Positions 11,708 through 23,945 of a DNA stretch of 64,000 bases are shown here, piece after piece (position 1 is the first letter of the stretch; the number at the start of each line of letters is the position of its first letter). The translations under genes and the position numbers were made by a program. Source of the DNA: Labia minor (taxonomy: Eukaryota; Arthropoda; Insecta; Dermaptera; Spongiphoridae); the NCBI GenBank assembly GCA_963082975.1, contig OY720350.1, positions 10,386,910-10,450,909 of the forward strand, written 5' to 3'. Under the pieces are notes generated by a model. The model was not told the origin of the DNA and ran no database searches. It saw nothing but the letters and a program-made list of their open reading frames with translations.

Positions 11708-12331
11708 AATAAGTTGACCTGTGGCCAGGTCCGAACCGACCGACGGTTTGAAATAAATTAATTTCCAGCTACAGAAACAATTTCAAATAATTTTCATATA
11801 TCTATTAATGTAATAAAAAACAGATATGGATACATAAATAATAAATATAAACATTTTTAATTTTATTTTATTTATAATATATATGCAAGACCAGGCTGTG
11901 ACGTCATGAATGGCTGGATGACGTCATATAATTTTAAATCAAGAAAAAACTAATAAATATGATTTTTCTCGAGGATAAAACCAATACAAAGTGCATGATT
12001 CGTGGTGATATATAAAAAAATCTCCTTTGGTGTGAAAATAACCCTTTCCTTCCTATCGTCGATCGCTAATACTACCACTTCCGGTTTCCAGAATTGCACC
12101 AAAAGTTGATCAATTCATCCCACTGATGCATTAAGTAAATATACCAAATTTCATCAAAATCGGTTGAGCCGTTCAGGCTGTACACATCTATACGGACGGA
12201 CAGACGGACAGACATCATGCTAAAAATACTTTTTTCTGTTTAGAAAATGCATGATTCGTGGAGATATGTAAAAATCTCCACATGTGAAATTTGGTGTGAA
12301 AACAATACCTCCCTTACTATCGTCGGTCGGT
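11708..12331 (-). mobile_element. Helentron-like family C, near full length
   Basis: Reads AATAAGTTGACCTGTGGCCAGGTC: the 3' tail and the hairpin GACCTG/CAGGTC. CGAACCGACCGACGG, the inner inverted repeat, follows. Two TGACGTCA sites lie at 11899 and 11919. The CCGGTTTCC motif, the GGAC microsatellite near 12195-12212 and the 5' end CGTCGGTCGGT at 12331 complete it. Confidence 0.9.
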
Positions 12332-12895
12332 AAAAATTTAACTATTGGATCCTTAAGTCGAGATTTGAGTCCTAAATTGAATGAAAAACGTTTTTGAATA
12401 TTTTAATCCAACTACCAAGTGATAAATAATACGAAGTGAATAAAATAATATGAGTATCAACGTTTTATCTATCAATTTTCAATTATCTTTCTTACAATGG
12501 TTTGTATTTATTTTCCACATTTTATTTATAGATGATAATTTCTTTAAGAAAATAACATTTAAAAAGAGTTAACTATTCTATGTATATTTTTCTTAAATAT
12601 ATAAATATAATTTATTTTTATGTAATAATAAATCTTGTATAAAAAGGTGGTAATAATTTACATGTTATCATGAGAATAACGTTTTCATATAATTAAACGT
12701 CTAGTGAGAGTGCGAAGCGTGTGATCCGATGGTAGGAGAGAGAGAAGGTGTGCAAGAAGAGTAGGGAGATTTAAATTCTAAGTGGGGAGAGAGAGAGAGA
12801 AAGAGAGTGAGAGAATGATGGAGAGGGAGAAAAGGTGGAGAGTTGAACTGATGGTTGTTGATGGACTGCCATGTGATAGAGAGTGATTTTCGAAG
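12332..12895. promoter_or_regulatory. Purine-rich upstream region of candidate exon
   Basis: AT-rich to about 12690, then a GA-rich tract (12730-12845) with repeated GAGAGA directly upstream of the GC-rich island. GAGA-type repeats are common near animal promoters, but no TATA box or initiator can be defended. Regulatory role is inference only. Confidence 0.25.
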
Positions 12896-13039
12896 ATGGT
12901 TCCGTCGAATACTGCCGGTGGTCAGTTTTTGTTGTTTGTGCCGGCCGCGGCGAGTGGGATTCCATCCGTGGCTCCGGAGGTGCCGCTGCCCGCCGGAATG
13001 TCCTCGTTAAGAGCCAACCAGGAGGAGGAGGAGGAGAAG
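12896..13039 (+). CDS. Candidate first coding exon, unknown gene
   Basis: ATG at 12896 opens 48 codons up to AAG, followed by a splice donor (AAG then GTACTT at 13040). Without splicing the frame reaches TGA at 13061-13063 (55 aa). The peptide begins MVPSNTAGGQFLLFVPAAAS and ends NQEEEEEK, and it is Ala/Pro/Gly-rich. Third positions favour G/C, unlike any nearby sequence. A second plus-strand frame and a minus-strand frame (Pro-rich) are also open across the same island, so strand and frame are not certain. No family recognised. Confidence 0.35.
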
Positions 13040-13063
13040 GTACTTCTCCTTCCAGCTGCATGA

Positions 13064-13740
13064 CAACATGCGCTATATAAACGACTGGGTGTTTCACAAG
13101 CATTACATTCAAAAAGTATTTACTTTATAAACAATGAACCGTTCATTTAACTTCACACATTATCAAACAATCGATTATTATATAATCAGTAATAATTAGT
13201 GATGAATAGATGTAGTACTATTAATCAAACAAACAAAATAAAGTTTTTCTCGTCTGGTACCATATTGATCAGATTATCTATCTGAAAATACTGCATTATT
13301 ATGGTAGGGTGAGTGGGGTCAGCGACATTGAACTCGATTTTAACTCTTTCCATTCATCGGGATCATTCTTAGTAGACAACAATTGTATTATCCATATTGA
13401 ACTGGCTGAATAGTCAAACATAACTAGTTAATTTCATTAAAAAGTAATAATCATAAGGAAAAAAAAATGTTAAATATAAGAGTATAACTGTATTGTAATT
13501 TACATGAATTTGATTATATTGAAATATTAAAATTTTAATAATTATAGGATATTAATATGAAATAGACAGAGAAAGTGTTGTGTATACTACGTGGCCGTCT
13601 TCGGACTTGTAGACCTGTTTCAGTATATATTTTTACTTGGCAAGAAAAAAAAAAGATTTATTTGTAGAATTCATTTATAATTATTAATTATCGATCTGTC
13701 ATTAAATATTATTCATAAACTGATTAAAAATTTCGAATGA
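13064..13740. other. Probable intron or intergenic, nothing firm
   Basis: Mostly A/T with slightly richer patches at 13300-13390 and 13580-13620. No clear exon. Confidence 0.4.
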
Positions 13741-13950
13741 CATGAAAATATATAGTATTTGTAAAACACCCTGTGCGTCGTTTGAGTACACTTGTACACA
13801 TGCACACGCGATTCAATCATTTTTCACGCGGCTCGTTGGTTGGGCCCGCAGGAGGCTTCTTCCTTCGGTTTGCGTGCGCCCCTTCCAGTCCCCTCTTCTT
13901 CTTTCTCTATCAGTCTCTCCCACTCTCTCTCTCTCTCTCTTTCTCTCTCA
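13741..13950. other. GC-richer island with CT microsatellite
   Basis: Contains GGTTGGGCCCGCAGGAGG and GTGCGCCCCTTCCAG, then a pyrimidine tract that becomes (CT)n at about 13919-13949. Three overlapping frames are open only because of the CT repeat, which gives Ser/Leu runs. I call none of them. Confidence 0.5.
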
Positions 13951-13955
13951 CTCAC

Positions 13956-14049
13956 TCTTGAGGCCCCGCTTAAAATAATCATCCTCGATTATAGTGTTGA
14001 AAGGCTCTGGCACCAGACCTGGATCTGGATGTGTACCTGTACCGGCATT
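13956..14049 (-). CDS. Weak exon candidate, minus strand
   Basis: The reverse strand is open from about 14049 for 33 codons (NAGTGTHPDPGLVPEP..., later IIEDDYFKRGLK) and reaches a strong donor-like GTGAGT at 13955-13950. The donor is formed by the edge of the GA/CT microsatellite and may be accidental. No convincing polypyrimidine tract lies upstream. The plus strand is also open here. Unknown function. Confidence 0.2.
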
Positions 14050-14139
14050 GAAATGTTTTTTTTTGTTTTTAGCAAGCAAAGTAAAATAACATCATTGGGC
14101 AAAGTAAAAGAACAGTTACGCACTTTTTTCAATATTTAA

Positions 14140-16459
14140 TCGAATAGGTAATGAATTGAAATGAAAAAATTAATTTTTTTTTTTTATTATAATTCAATTT
14201 GATATTTGAACATGATAATCTTGATCGAGAAATGAATCAACGTTGATATAAATTGTATTCTGAAAATAATACAATAAATAAGATGAAGCATTTATAATGA
14301 AAAGCATTGGAGACTTTAATGCACGCATAAGAGCAGCGGTTATTTGATCCGTAAGGCCTTGTATCTGTGTGTATTTTAATTCAAGGCAGAACTTTCACCT
14401 CTTCATACAAACTCACTTAAGAAAAGTCAAACTATACAAATAGTAAACAAACTTTATTCTAATAAATAAATCTGTTATTTTTTAACTGTATTTATTATAT
14501 TATTATTTTCATAATTACTATAATTCAGTCCAGTTCTGGTAATAAATTTATAAAAAAAAATGGACCATTTTTAATTATGCTATCATCAGAAGAAGCATAG
14601 AATAATTAAAATGTCGATTAGTAATTTAAACATAAATCACATGCATGATCTTCTAATTGAAATATTACTTATTCAACAGAGTAATAAATAATATTTTATA
14701 ATTAAATCCGAATATATTATTATAAATTTATTCATTTATTCAAAACGCATTAAAATTTACAGAAATCTAATCAATAGAAAATCCTTAAATAGAAAATAAA
14801 AATACCTATAAATACCTAATATAAAGTTTTGATAAGTTCTAAGGAGAAAACGATTAGTAGATAACAAAAAGTAATTATAATTCAAGAGGAAATTAAAAAA
14901 AGTCAATTGTATTCCAAAATCAGAGCATGACAAAATAATCCCATTAAAAAAACGTTAAAAGAAGATTTATTTGAAATCTACTTTATGTTATTATTATTAA
15001 GATAGTACCGTTGATGTAGAGAATGCGAATTGAAAAGAGACAGAAAATATGTATAGAATAGAAAATTTTTATTTCCGTTAACATAACAAAGAAATTGATA
15101 AAAAAAATAAATATTATATTAAAATTAAAAATAAAATAAATTTCTTAATAATAACAATAATGGGTAAATTTTATGAAATTCAAAAATATTTTTTTCAATT
15201 GAGAATGTCCCATAAATAGATTCAAAGAAATTAAGTAAATTAAAATTTTAGTTAAAAAATTCATCAAGTATCAATATTTTATACTAAAATAATAAAATAT
15301 GCAATAGTCAAAGTTTATTATTTTTTAAAAAATATGTAGATTTCAATGAACTGAAAATCATTCGTTGACTATTCTGGTATCTCTTTCAACTTTCTATCGT
15401 CGTCAAATTGTAAAAAATACTTATAAACACTTTCGTTCAAATCTAATTCCTCAATAAATCTAGATTACAAGGGTCAATCGTGACTCTCCATGGATATTTT
15501 ACCTTTCAACAATTCTGTCAATAAAAATAGTTTTAATTGAGAATGTTATATAACTATTTTTTTTAAAAAAAACCTATAATACCTTTGTATTTTCTTTAAA
15601 AGGGAAATGATTAAGAAAATATGAAAAAAATAATAATTTTAATGTTAATTAATTTTATGTAGTATTAGATGGATAATAAAAAAAATTTCAAAATATTTTA
15701 TATTTAATAGTTCTTTAAGTTTAAGTTTCTAACACAAGTGTATTTTCTGTTTGATAAAATTGTAATTTAATTGAATTTTTATAAAACATCAAAGAACTTA
15801 TTTATTATTTTTCTAGTTAACTAAATAAATCATTAATTTACTATTTATCTTAATAAATTAAGAAATCAATTTTTAATTAAGTATAATAAATATTTATATT
15901 ATACTTTTGTTTAATATTAAGGAATTTCTTAGATTTCAAAAAGTAAGTAAATATTTTATTTGAATACTTAGATTATTAAGTAAATTTTTTCTCACTTAAT
16001 ATTACAAAATGTGTTCGGAAATTCAGATCTATTTTTCAGGTTTTAAACATCAAAAAAGAAAAAAAAAAAAAATTGCGCATACAAGTTAAGAAATCGAAAT
16101 TACCCCGATGCCATTCATTCTAATGTCTGGGTATTGCTGAATAATTTTCTAATTATTGTAGTAAACATTCCAATCATTTCTATTTCACAGTAAAATTCTT
16201 TAGTGATGGAGTAAAAGTGAAAATTGGAATTATGAACTTCTCATGTGTACATATGTAAGAGAATGTAATTGTAATTTCCCATCACAATTTCTTGAGAATA
16301 TATTATTTCTGTATAAGGATGCATTTTAATTAAAATTTCCATATTTCTTGTTTGGATACAAATTAAGAGTCGATCAAACCCGTTTGAATTTCTATTCTTT
16401 CAGATTTATATATTTTCAAAATTAAGATATCAAGATTAAATAAATTACGATTACTTTTT
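14140..16459. other. AT desert
   Basis: More than 2 kb of A/T-rich unique-looking sequence. No exon, tRNA, transposon end or tandem array stands out apart from short A and T runs. Confidence 0.6.
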
Positions 16460-17087
16460 ACCGACCGACGATAGTAAGGGAGGTATTGTTTTCACACCAA
16501 ATTTCACATGTGGAGATTTTTACATATCTCCACGAATCATGCATTTTCTTAACAGAAAAAAGTATTTTTAGCATGATGTCTGTCCGTCCGTCCGTCCGTA
16601 TAGATGTGTACAGCCTGAACGGCTCAACCGATTTTGATGAAATTTGGTATATTTACTTAATGCATCAGTGGGATGAATTGATCAACTTTTGGTGAAAATC
16701 CGGAAACCGGAAGTGGTAGTATTAGCGATCGACAATAGGAAGGGAAGGGTTATTTTCACACCAAATTTCACATGAGGAGATTTTTTTACATATCACCACG
16801 AATGTATTGGTTTTATCCTCGGGAAAAATCATCTTCATTACGTTTTTCTTAATTTAAAATTATATGACGTCACCCAGCCCTTCATGACGTCACAGCCTCG
16901 GGTAACGCCGGCTACTTCAGCTATATATTATAAATAAAATAAAATTAAAAATATTTATGTTCTATCCATATCTGTTTTTTATTACATTAATAGATATATT
17001 AAAATTATTTGAAATTGTTTCTGTAGCTGGAAATTAATTTACTTCAAACCGTCGGTCGGTTCGGACCTGGCCACAGGTCAACTTATT
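16460..17087 (+). mobile_element. Helentron-like family C, full length
   Basis: The 5' end ACCGACCGACGATAG follows five T. Then come CACATGTGGAGATTTTT, ATGTCTGTCCGTCCGTCCG, CTGAACGGCTCAACCG, GAAATTTGGTAT, CCGGAAACCGGAAGTGG, two TGACGTCA boxes (16865 and 16885), TAGCTGGAAATT, CCGTCGGTCGGTTC, hairpin GACCTGGCCACAGGTC and AACTTATT. This is the best reference copy in the window. The frame at 16486-16695 is repeat-derived. Confidence 0.92.
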
Positions 17088-18289
17088 TTAATTGTTTTGT
17101 AAGCAAAAGAAATCCATAAGAAAGACGTAACATTGACATAGAGAAGAAGACGAAAATTTTCATTTTATTTTTTTTGGTTTTTTTTTATTACAATGGCCTG
17201 CTATACTTAGCATGTATACCAATAATTATATATCTAGGTATGATGTATTTTGAAGATCATATAAATATATTATTAAATGTTATATGTTACCAAGGAATAT
17301 TTTAAAACAGTTTTCTTGATATATATCAATAATTATAATAAAACTTTTCACGTAATAAAACTAACGTCTAAAAAGTAAAAAATTAAATAAAAAAAAAAAA
17401 TAATGATAATTTTAATAAATTATATTATAAGGATCAAAAGCGGTTCAAATTCTTATCAAGGTAATCTATTAACATGATATAGTATAGAAACTCCTTTTTT
17501 TTGTAATCAGATTCATTCTCAACTTAATTAAATAGTTTTATTTTGTTGTTTTTCTTTTTGTTTTTTACTTGAAAATCCACTTTTTTGTTATACTAACATC
17601 GAAAAGATTGGGATTTATGATAGATTTAATTACTAGAAAAAAATTCAAGATTCCATCGAGATTACTTACATAGGAATTTTCATTCGTTCCTTTTCAGTAT
17701 TAAACAAAAGAGAGGGAACGAGAGAATCTAGTGGAGAGAGAAGAAAAGATAATTTATCTTAGAAATAAAAATAAAGTTAACTACAGTATTAAAATACTAA
17801 ATTCTCTAATAAAATGACGGCTAATGAATTTTCTAAAGTTCTAAATTAGACTCGAAGAATGTCTATTGTATATAAACACACAGGGACAGAATCATAGCAA
17901 CTTTGCGAATTTTTCGTTTTTTGTTTTTTTTTTTTGTCATTTTAATAATTATTATGTAATTTCTTTCAAATGAATATTTTCCAATTAATTATATAATATT
18001 TTATTTACTTATAAAAACATGACAGAAAAGAAAAAAAAGATATAAAAGATTATTTCAATTTTGTTTTTATTTAGTAATTTAAATTGGATTAAATATGAAA
18101 AAGAAAAGATGAACTTTTTACTGGATTATCATTGTGTGTGTTTTTTTTAAATAAAAAGATGAATTCTCAATGTAAACTATTAAAATGTGAATATTAACAA
18201 ATAAATTATAATTGCCTCGTTTCTACTTTAATTTTAAAATTAAAATCAATTTTTTTTTTTATGATTTAATGAAAGAGAAATTATTTATT

Positions 18290-18342
<53 letters not shown>

Positions 18343-18436
18343 GATTTTTCTTATATGATTTATTTATTTATTTTAATATGAGTTGAAAAAATTAATAAAA
18401 GTGTTTACAGTGATGCCGTCAAACTGTAGATATACA
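17088..18436. other. AT-rich filler with long (TA)n
   Basis: No gene signal. Contains a (TA)n run near 18293-18341 and a purine-rich patch near 17708-17750. Confidence 0.55.
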
Positions 18437-18689
18437 TAGGGTGACCATATTTCGATAACACCAAACGGGGACAAACGGTTTACCTTTTTTACTTTTTTTC
18501 TAGAACCAAAATTGAAAAAATTAAGAAAAAGAGTCGGAAATGTTTAAGAGCTTAGTCCAGAAAACGTTTTACCTTTTTTTTAGAACCAAATTGAAAAAAA
18601 AGTACGTAATGTCCTAAATATTAAAAAAACGGGACATTTTTGGGGACGCCGGGACAGAGCACCTAAAAACGGGATGTTTGGTCAACCTA
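18437..18689. mobile_element. hAT-like MITE, gtgacc type
   Basis: Ends TAGGGTGACCATATTTCG and ...GTTTGGTCAACCTA are inverted copies. Inside are GGGACAAACGGTTTACC and GGGACGCCGGGACAGAGC, the signature of this family, which recurs at 44192, 44648, 46361 and 49594. No matching 8-bp target duplication remains here. It lies at the left edge of the block duplicated at 46361. Confidence 0.7.
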
Positions 18690-18787
18690 CTTATTACATC
18701 TCTAAAATTATATAAATTATACTATATATGAATAAAAAGTAATATTTAAAAAATAAAATACATATTCCCATTAATAGAAAATATTTT

Positions 18788-19191
18788 GCCTGGAAGAAGT
18801 TAGCCACCCACTTTTCGATTTTTTCAAATTTCTCCATTATTCTAAATTATGCTATGTTGTGCGGAGTTATGCTAGGCTAGCACTGCTTCAACCAAGAATA
18901 AAGTACTTTTAATATTTGTATTTTCACCAAACTAAACCCAAGGATTTTGTTTTTATCATAATTTCTAAAATTACTATTTTTTCTTAATAATACTTTGTAA
19001 TTATCTTAGCATAACTTAGCACAATTGAAAAAATTCGAAAATCGCAAAGTTGCGATTATCTTCAGTATTTTTTATATTTTATTTTTTCTTAATATATTCG
19101 TGCATAATTCGGCACAAACTTATCACAATTTAATACAATCTAGAAATATAAAAAAAATCGAAAAGTGGGGGGCTAACTTCTTCTACCAGGC
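18788..19191. mobile_element. TIR element with 9-bp target duplication
   Basis: The ends GCCTGGAAGAAGTTAGCC and GGCTAACTTCTTCTACCAGGC are inverted. The similarity continues into CACTTTTCGATTTTTT. The direct repeat AAATATTTT (18779-18787 and 19192-19200) flanks it. A 9-bp duplication is typical of Mutator-like elements; if one base is assigned to the element, it would be the 8 bp of hAT. Non-autonomous. Its left part is duplicated at 46939-47165. Confidence 0.6.
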
Positions 19192-19200
19192 AAATATTTT

Positions 19201-20013
19201 CAATTTCATTTTTATAGCTTCTCACAGGCAGCAACTTCATTTATTTTCCCCCTATAAACATCTATAAATGTCAGTCATTTGTAGCTAAATTAGAAAGTTT
19301 TTTTAATTTTTAATTATAATTTTTAAAACTTTAAGTTTCTAAATAAATTATTTAATTATTTCTTTATATGTATTTTTTAATAGATTTTTTTACATCTCAT
19401 TAAATATTTTTGTCAAAAAAAAAAAAAAAATTTAAGTATAATCGTGAATGTATAAGATGGAATCTAAAAGAAAAAGATGAAATCACTTTTTATAAATTAA
19501 AAAAAAAAAAAATACAAAATACAAAAAAGAATAGAAACTTGTTATTTCATATTATTATATAGTGATAGTCAAATAGCATAGGATTAGAATTTAAGCTCAG
19601 GCTTAGGAATCCACGTCGTGGCCCTTCGATCTTTTAAACAACATATCAGCCTACAATTACACATCGCATGAGAGAATCTCTGAATTCAAATAATTTACAG
19701 TTTATTTTCAAAGTATATATATATATATTTATTGGCATATACCAAAATATCATAAAAAGGTATGATATAAAATCGACCAATGGAATATTATTTTCTAAAC
19801 AAGTCAAATCATTGTGATTTACAAATATATATATATATATATATATACTATTCGATATACATTGATTATCATCATAAGAAAATAGTCAATTCAATATATA
19901 CGTTAAAATTATACATTATAGATATAATGTTTGAGAATTAAAATAAATAAAGGAGAGTTGTTGGATAGATATTCCTTCCTTTTCAGTATTAACGCATTCT
20001 CAACAATAAACAA

Positions 20014-20049
<36 letters not shown>

Positions 20050-20058
20050 AGACTTTCT
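19201..20058. other. AT-rich filler with (TA)n runs
   Basis: (TA)n near 19824-19848 and 20018-20046. The patch at 19595-19680 is less AT-biased but closed in all frames. Confidence 0.5.
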
Positions 20059-20066
20059 CTATAGAC

Positions 20067-20294
20067 CAGTGATTCTCAACCACTGTGTCGCGAGATTATG
20101 ATGCTCTTAAACATTTCTGACTTTTTCTTTTGGTTCTAAAAAAAAGGTAAAACATTTTTGAGACTAGGCTCTTAAAAATTTCCACTTTTTTTTTCAATAT
20201 GGTAAACTTTTATATTTATTTTTTTCTTTGTGTGCCGCCAAATTTTTAAACCAATAAAAGTGTGCCGCGGTAAAAAATAGGTGGAGAATCACTG
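20067..20294. mobile_element. hAT MITE, cagtgattctcaacc type, perfect TSD
   Basis: The termini are CAGTGATTCTCAACC and GGAGAATCACTG. The perfect 8-bp direct repeat CTATAGAC lies at 20059-20066 and 20295-20302. The interior carries GTGTGCCGCCAAATTTTTAA and GTGCCGCGG. The 228-base length has no room for a transposase. The TSD and terminal sequence match the hAT superfamily. Confidence 0.9.
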
Positions 20295-20623
20295 CTATAG
20301 ACTGATATATATATAAATTCCAGGCCGAATAAGTTTATATGTATTAATTAAAATCATGCATAACGAACAAATTTAAAATAGTTGTGAGTTGACTTTTTAC
20401 AAACGATTTTACTAATAGTATGTAGTATCTTAAATTTAATTAATACTCTCATTAGTATAAAAAGTATTAAAAATAGTGGAAATGATGTATTTTTTATTTG
20501 AATAAAAATATTTCTATGAATGTTTATGTAAATTTTATAAAGAAAAATATGTTGATCAGTAGTAGATGCAATTTTATTTACCAAATAATAAACCAAGAAT
20601 GTATATGGAATACAATAATAGAT

Positions 20624-20932
20624 CAGTGATTGTCAACCACTGTGCCTCGGCACTTTTATGTGCCGCGGGATTTTCAAAAGTGTGCGGCGAGATTATCAAA
20701 ATGTGCCGCCAAATTATTACAAATGTAAAGAGGCTCTTAAACATTTCTGACTTTTTTTGTTTGCTAAATTATTTCAATATGGTTCTAAAAATAAAAATAA
20801 AAAAGGTAAACCTTTTTTGGGAATACTTTTTCAAGATGGTAAACTTTTACACATATCTTTTACTTTGTGTGCCGCCAAATTTTTAAACCGTTAAAAGTGT
20901 GCCGCGGTAAAAAAAAAGGTTGAGAATCACTG
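20624..20932. mobile_element. hAT MITE, same family, copy 2
   Basis: CAGTGATTGTCAACC to GTTGAGAATCACTG, with three GTGCCGC-type segments inside. The flanks AATAGAT and TATAGAT resemble a decayed target duplication. It lies only 330 bases from the copy at 20067. Confidence 0.85.
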
Positions 20933-21829
20933 TATAGATAATTTAATTTCTCTCATTTAATATTTTTATGAATTTTCTATGTGACATCCTCGTTTACTCC
21001 AACTTAATAAAATCAATAGATAAATAATAATGATTTACGAGAAGATGTTTCAATTTTATTTGACTGGTAATAAAAATTATAATTATTAGCTTCATTATTT
21101 GCATTAAAAACAAAATAAAATCCAGGCAAAGTCCAAACGAGATAAGCAAATATAAAAAGGGTCTATTAAAATGAAAAGAGTAGATTTCCCAGGGGTGAGG
21201 AGGAATGTGGAGGTGGACACGAGGGAAGAAACTTCAAAGGAGTAATCGTATTCCACCACAATTATCATGCTAATCAAATTAATATAAGGAAAATTATTCC
21301 AAACTCCAGATCCTACGCTGATAAGCTTCAACTGGCAAACAACTTTTCGAATAAATATATTTATTAGCAAACTTCATCTTAGCTGAACTGGTTTTAATGT
21401 GGCATAAATAGATCCGAATTATATATCCAGATCATAGATATTATTTAGGATGATATCAGTAATTTTCTCCAAGCTGTCCTTTTCTCTATGGTAACAAATA
21501 GATTAAGATTAATTTAGACACTGTTTAAACGGTTTAAAGTTTCCAAACACCTTCGTTTACATATTCTAATTTGGTAACTACTCGTTACAAACAAAAAGAA
21601 AAAATATATTCAAAAAAAACTTTTGGGTAAATAAAGTGGATACTGATACTCTAATTATTAAAAGTAATTTATTATCATTGATATTATTTTATGTTAAACA
21701 CAAAACAATAATATTTAATATAATTATGGGAGGTAGGGATTATTGCTAAGGGAGGCGCTCCCCCCAAATTTTTTAATAAAAATTTCATGTTTATACTATT
21801 CTATGTACACATAAATAAAACTTTTTATC
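20933..21829. other. AT-rich, nothing firm
   Basis: The reverse-strand frame at 21104-21370 is open for 88 codons but has no recognisable motif. Composition at 21170-21320 is mildly richer. Not called. Confidence 0.4.
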
Positions 21830-22358
21830 GTAATACAGTTTACAAAACGGGAAGCTTCAGGGGTTCGGATGAAACTTTACCAGTGGAATCCTTTTTTAAT
21901 TACGAAGAAACTTTCCTTCCTGCAATATTTCTCCGTCTCTTCTAGATTACGAGATAATTTTGTTTTAAGTTTGGTAGATTAGCAGGTAATGAACGTCGCA
22001 ATGTTCACCCATTAAGTAATGTTTTATTGACTAAATCACTAATTATTCACTTATTCACTAATTTTCGATTTTTTCGGTTCGAAACATGAAAATTATCTAA
22101 TTAATTAATTTTTATATATTTTATATAATTTTTATATATCCAAACCAAACTAAAAAAAATCCAGAAAATTAGTGGAGCCCTCGGCTGCCCAAATGATTAA
22201 AACATGGAATATCAATGGACTTTATTAATTTTTATCTCGTAAACTAGAAGAAACCGGGAAATATTTCATAAGGAAAGTTTCTTTGCAATTAAAAAAAGAA
22301 TCCACTGGTAAAGTTTCATTCCAAATCTCTTAAGCTTCCCGTTTTGTAAACAATTACC
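21830..22358. repeat. Foldback element, family F, copy 3
   Basis: Left arm GTTTACAAAACGGGAAGC and right arm AAGCTTCCCGTTTTGTAAAC are inverted. The arms carry the ACTTTACCAGTGGAATCC and TTTCCTT landmarks and the centre carries CCCTCGGCTGCCCAAATG. It keeps both full arms, so it is the best reference for family F. Confidence 0.8.
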
Positions 22359-22423
22359 TAAAATTCATTTATTGACAATATAGACTGACAAGCATTAAAA
22401 AGAAGAAAACCGATAGAACTATC

Positions 22424-22569
22424 ATGCGATAGATTTCTAAAATAGAAGTTTCAAAATTAAACTTATTTAAAATGTGTATATTATATCTATTAAGAAATGC
22501 GATAGATTTCTAAAATAGAAGTTTCAAAATTAAACTTATTTAAAATGTGTATATTATATCTATTAAGAA
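22424..22569. repeat. 73-bp tandem duplication
   Basis: Two head-to-tail copies of a 73-base unit beginning ATGCGATAGATTTC, at 22424-22496 and 22497-22569, essentially identical. This implies a recent duplication. Confidence 0.9.
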
Positions 22570-23460
22570 AAAATAAATAAAAGATGGAGGCATACTAGCA
22601 TAAAGATTGGAAACAGCTGCATTAAACATTAATAAGTAATAACATAAAAATTAAAATTATTGTAGCTTCTTGTAGCTTTTTAAACAATATTATTTCTTAT
22701 TCAATAAGCAAATAATAATAATAAAAATATATTTTTATAATAAATATTTTAAAATGTAAAAATATAGAATTTAAAGTTTAAGCTAAATTTAAAATCTTTG
22801 AGATTAATTAGTAAAATATTTAATTTATGTTAATATAAATGAAATCATGTAAATTATTATAAAATTAATTTTGTATTAAAAAACGCAACTTTACTTAGAT
22901 ATTTTAATTCCCCCCCCCCTTTTAATCAAAAAATTCAACTATTAAATCTGTTAAATGTTTTTTCTTAGTTAATTAATGATGAACTTCTCTGAAATTGAAT
23001 TAAAAAAAAAAATAATAAAAAATAATAAAAGAAAGTGTAAATAAGAAAATTAAAACAAAAGGAAAGAAATTATTATTCAATTTGTGGTTTCATGTTAAGA
23101 TAACAAATCAAATCCTGTTATTAATTAGCCATTAAATAAGTGATAATAAAAAGAATAAAATAAGAAAGATTCATTAATTTTAAGAATAAAAAAATTGAAA
23201 ATTATGCAGTAAGAATAAAAAGAAAATTAAAAAATTGTTTATTTTTTTATAATTAAAAATATACATTTGAAACATAATAAACTAATCTATTAGTAATTCA
23301 CTAGTATCACTTAATTAAAGTGAATGAAGAAAATAATTATAAAATATCAATTTTGATGAAAGAATTTTTCCTTACCAAATTAAATGTTTTATTAAAAGTA
23401 TATGAAAATAGAGAATTTCATAATATCCTAATTTTGTAATAAATACTATATAGCTAGTTT
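22570..23460. other. AT desert
   Basis: Nearly pure A/T with a C10 run near 22909-22918. No feature seen. Confidence 0.55.
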
Positions 23461-23739
23461 AGAAAATCAAAACGTTGTAAGTAATAACCCTCTTCCGGTT
23501 GAGCTACATTTCTCAAAAGTTGAGAGAAAACTACGAATTTTGAATAATTCCCGTATACCAAATTTTATGTTTCTAGCTCAAACCGTTTTTGCGTAATCTT
23601 GTCTACATACATATACACACACACAGACAGACATTTTTCTCAACTTTAGTGAAAATAATTCAGGAACCTTCAAAACGTATAAAAACATCAAAATCATAAC
23701 ATCGAAAATTTTCGTGATCGCATGATCTGGCGAGATAGT
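23461..23739 (-). mobile_element. Helentron-like family A, 5' half
   Basis: Reverse orientation. Starts inside the element at ATCAAAACGTTGTAAG, passes CTTCCGGTTGAGC, CAAATTTTATG and a short CACACACACAGACAGACA, and ends GATCTGGCGAGATAGT (5' end) before AAAAATA. The 3' part with the hairpin is missing. Confidence 0.8.
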
Positions 23740-23945
23740 AAAAATAAAAGACCTGGGTTAGAAAAGAAAGAAAATATTACAAAGGGGATGTCCCGTCATT
23801 GGAATCACGATGAAATTTGTTTTGGAATGAGTTTTTGTTTTTTATTTCATTCCCCAAGTTCATAATTAACGAGATGATTTCTGTTCATGTTAATTTTTGC
23901 CTAAACGTGTGCTTTTTTAAGATGTTTCTTTGAAAGATGTATGTA
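23740..23945. other. Spacer, no feature seen
   Basis: A/T-rich between the A fragment and the GC island. Confidence 0.4.

Noticed and set aside
12771..13112. 113-residue minus-strand ORF with Pro runs and a Ser/Leu tail
   Set aside because: The Ser/Leu tail is the GA/CT repeat, and a plus-strand frame with start codon and donor fits the island better. Kept only as an alternative.
13742..14139. Three overlapping plus-strand ORFs
   Set aside because: Kept open by the CT microsatellite; no consistent splice signals or motif.
16486..16695. ORF similar to one at 40970-41260
   Set aside because: Similarity is explained by both lying in family C repeats; the frame is broken in other copies and there is no codon-type conservation.
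20354..20886. ORFs overlapping hAT copies
   Set aside because: AT-biased or built from hAT MITE sequence; no transposase motif.
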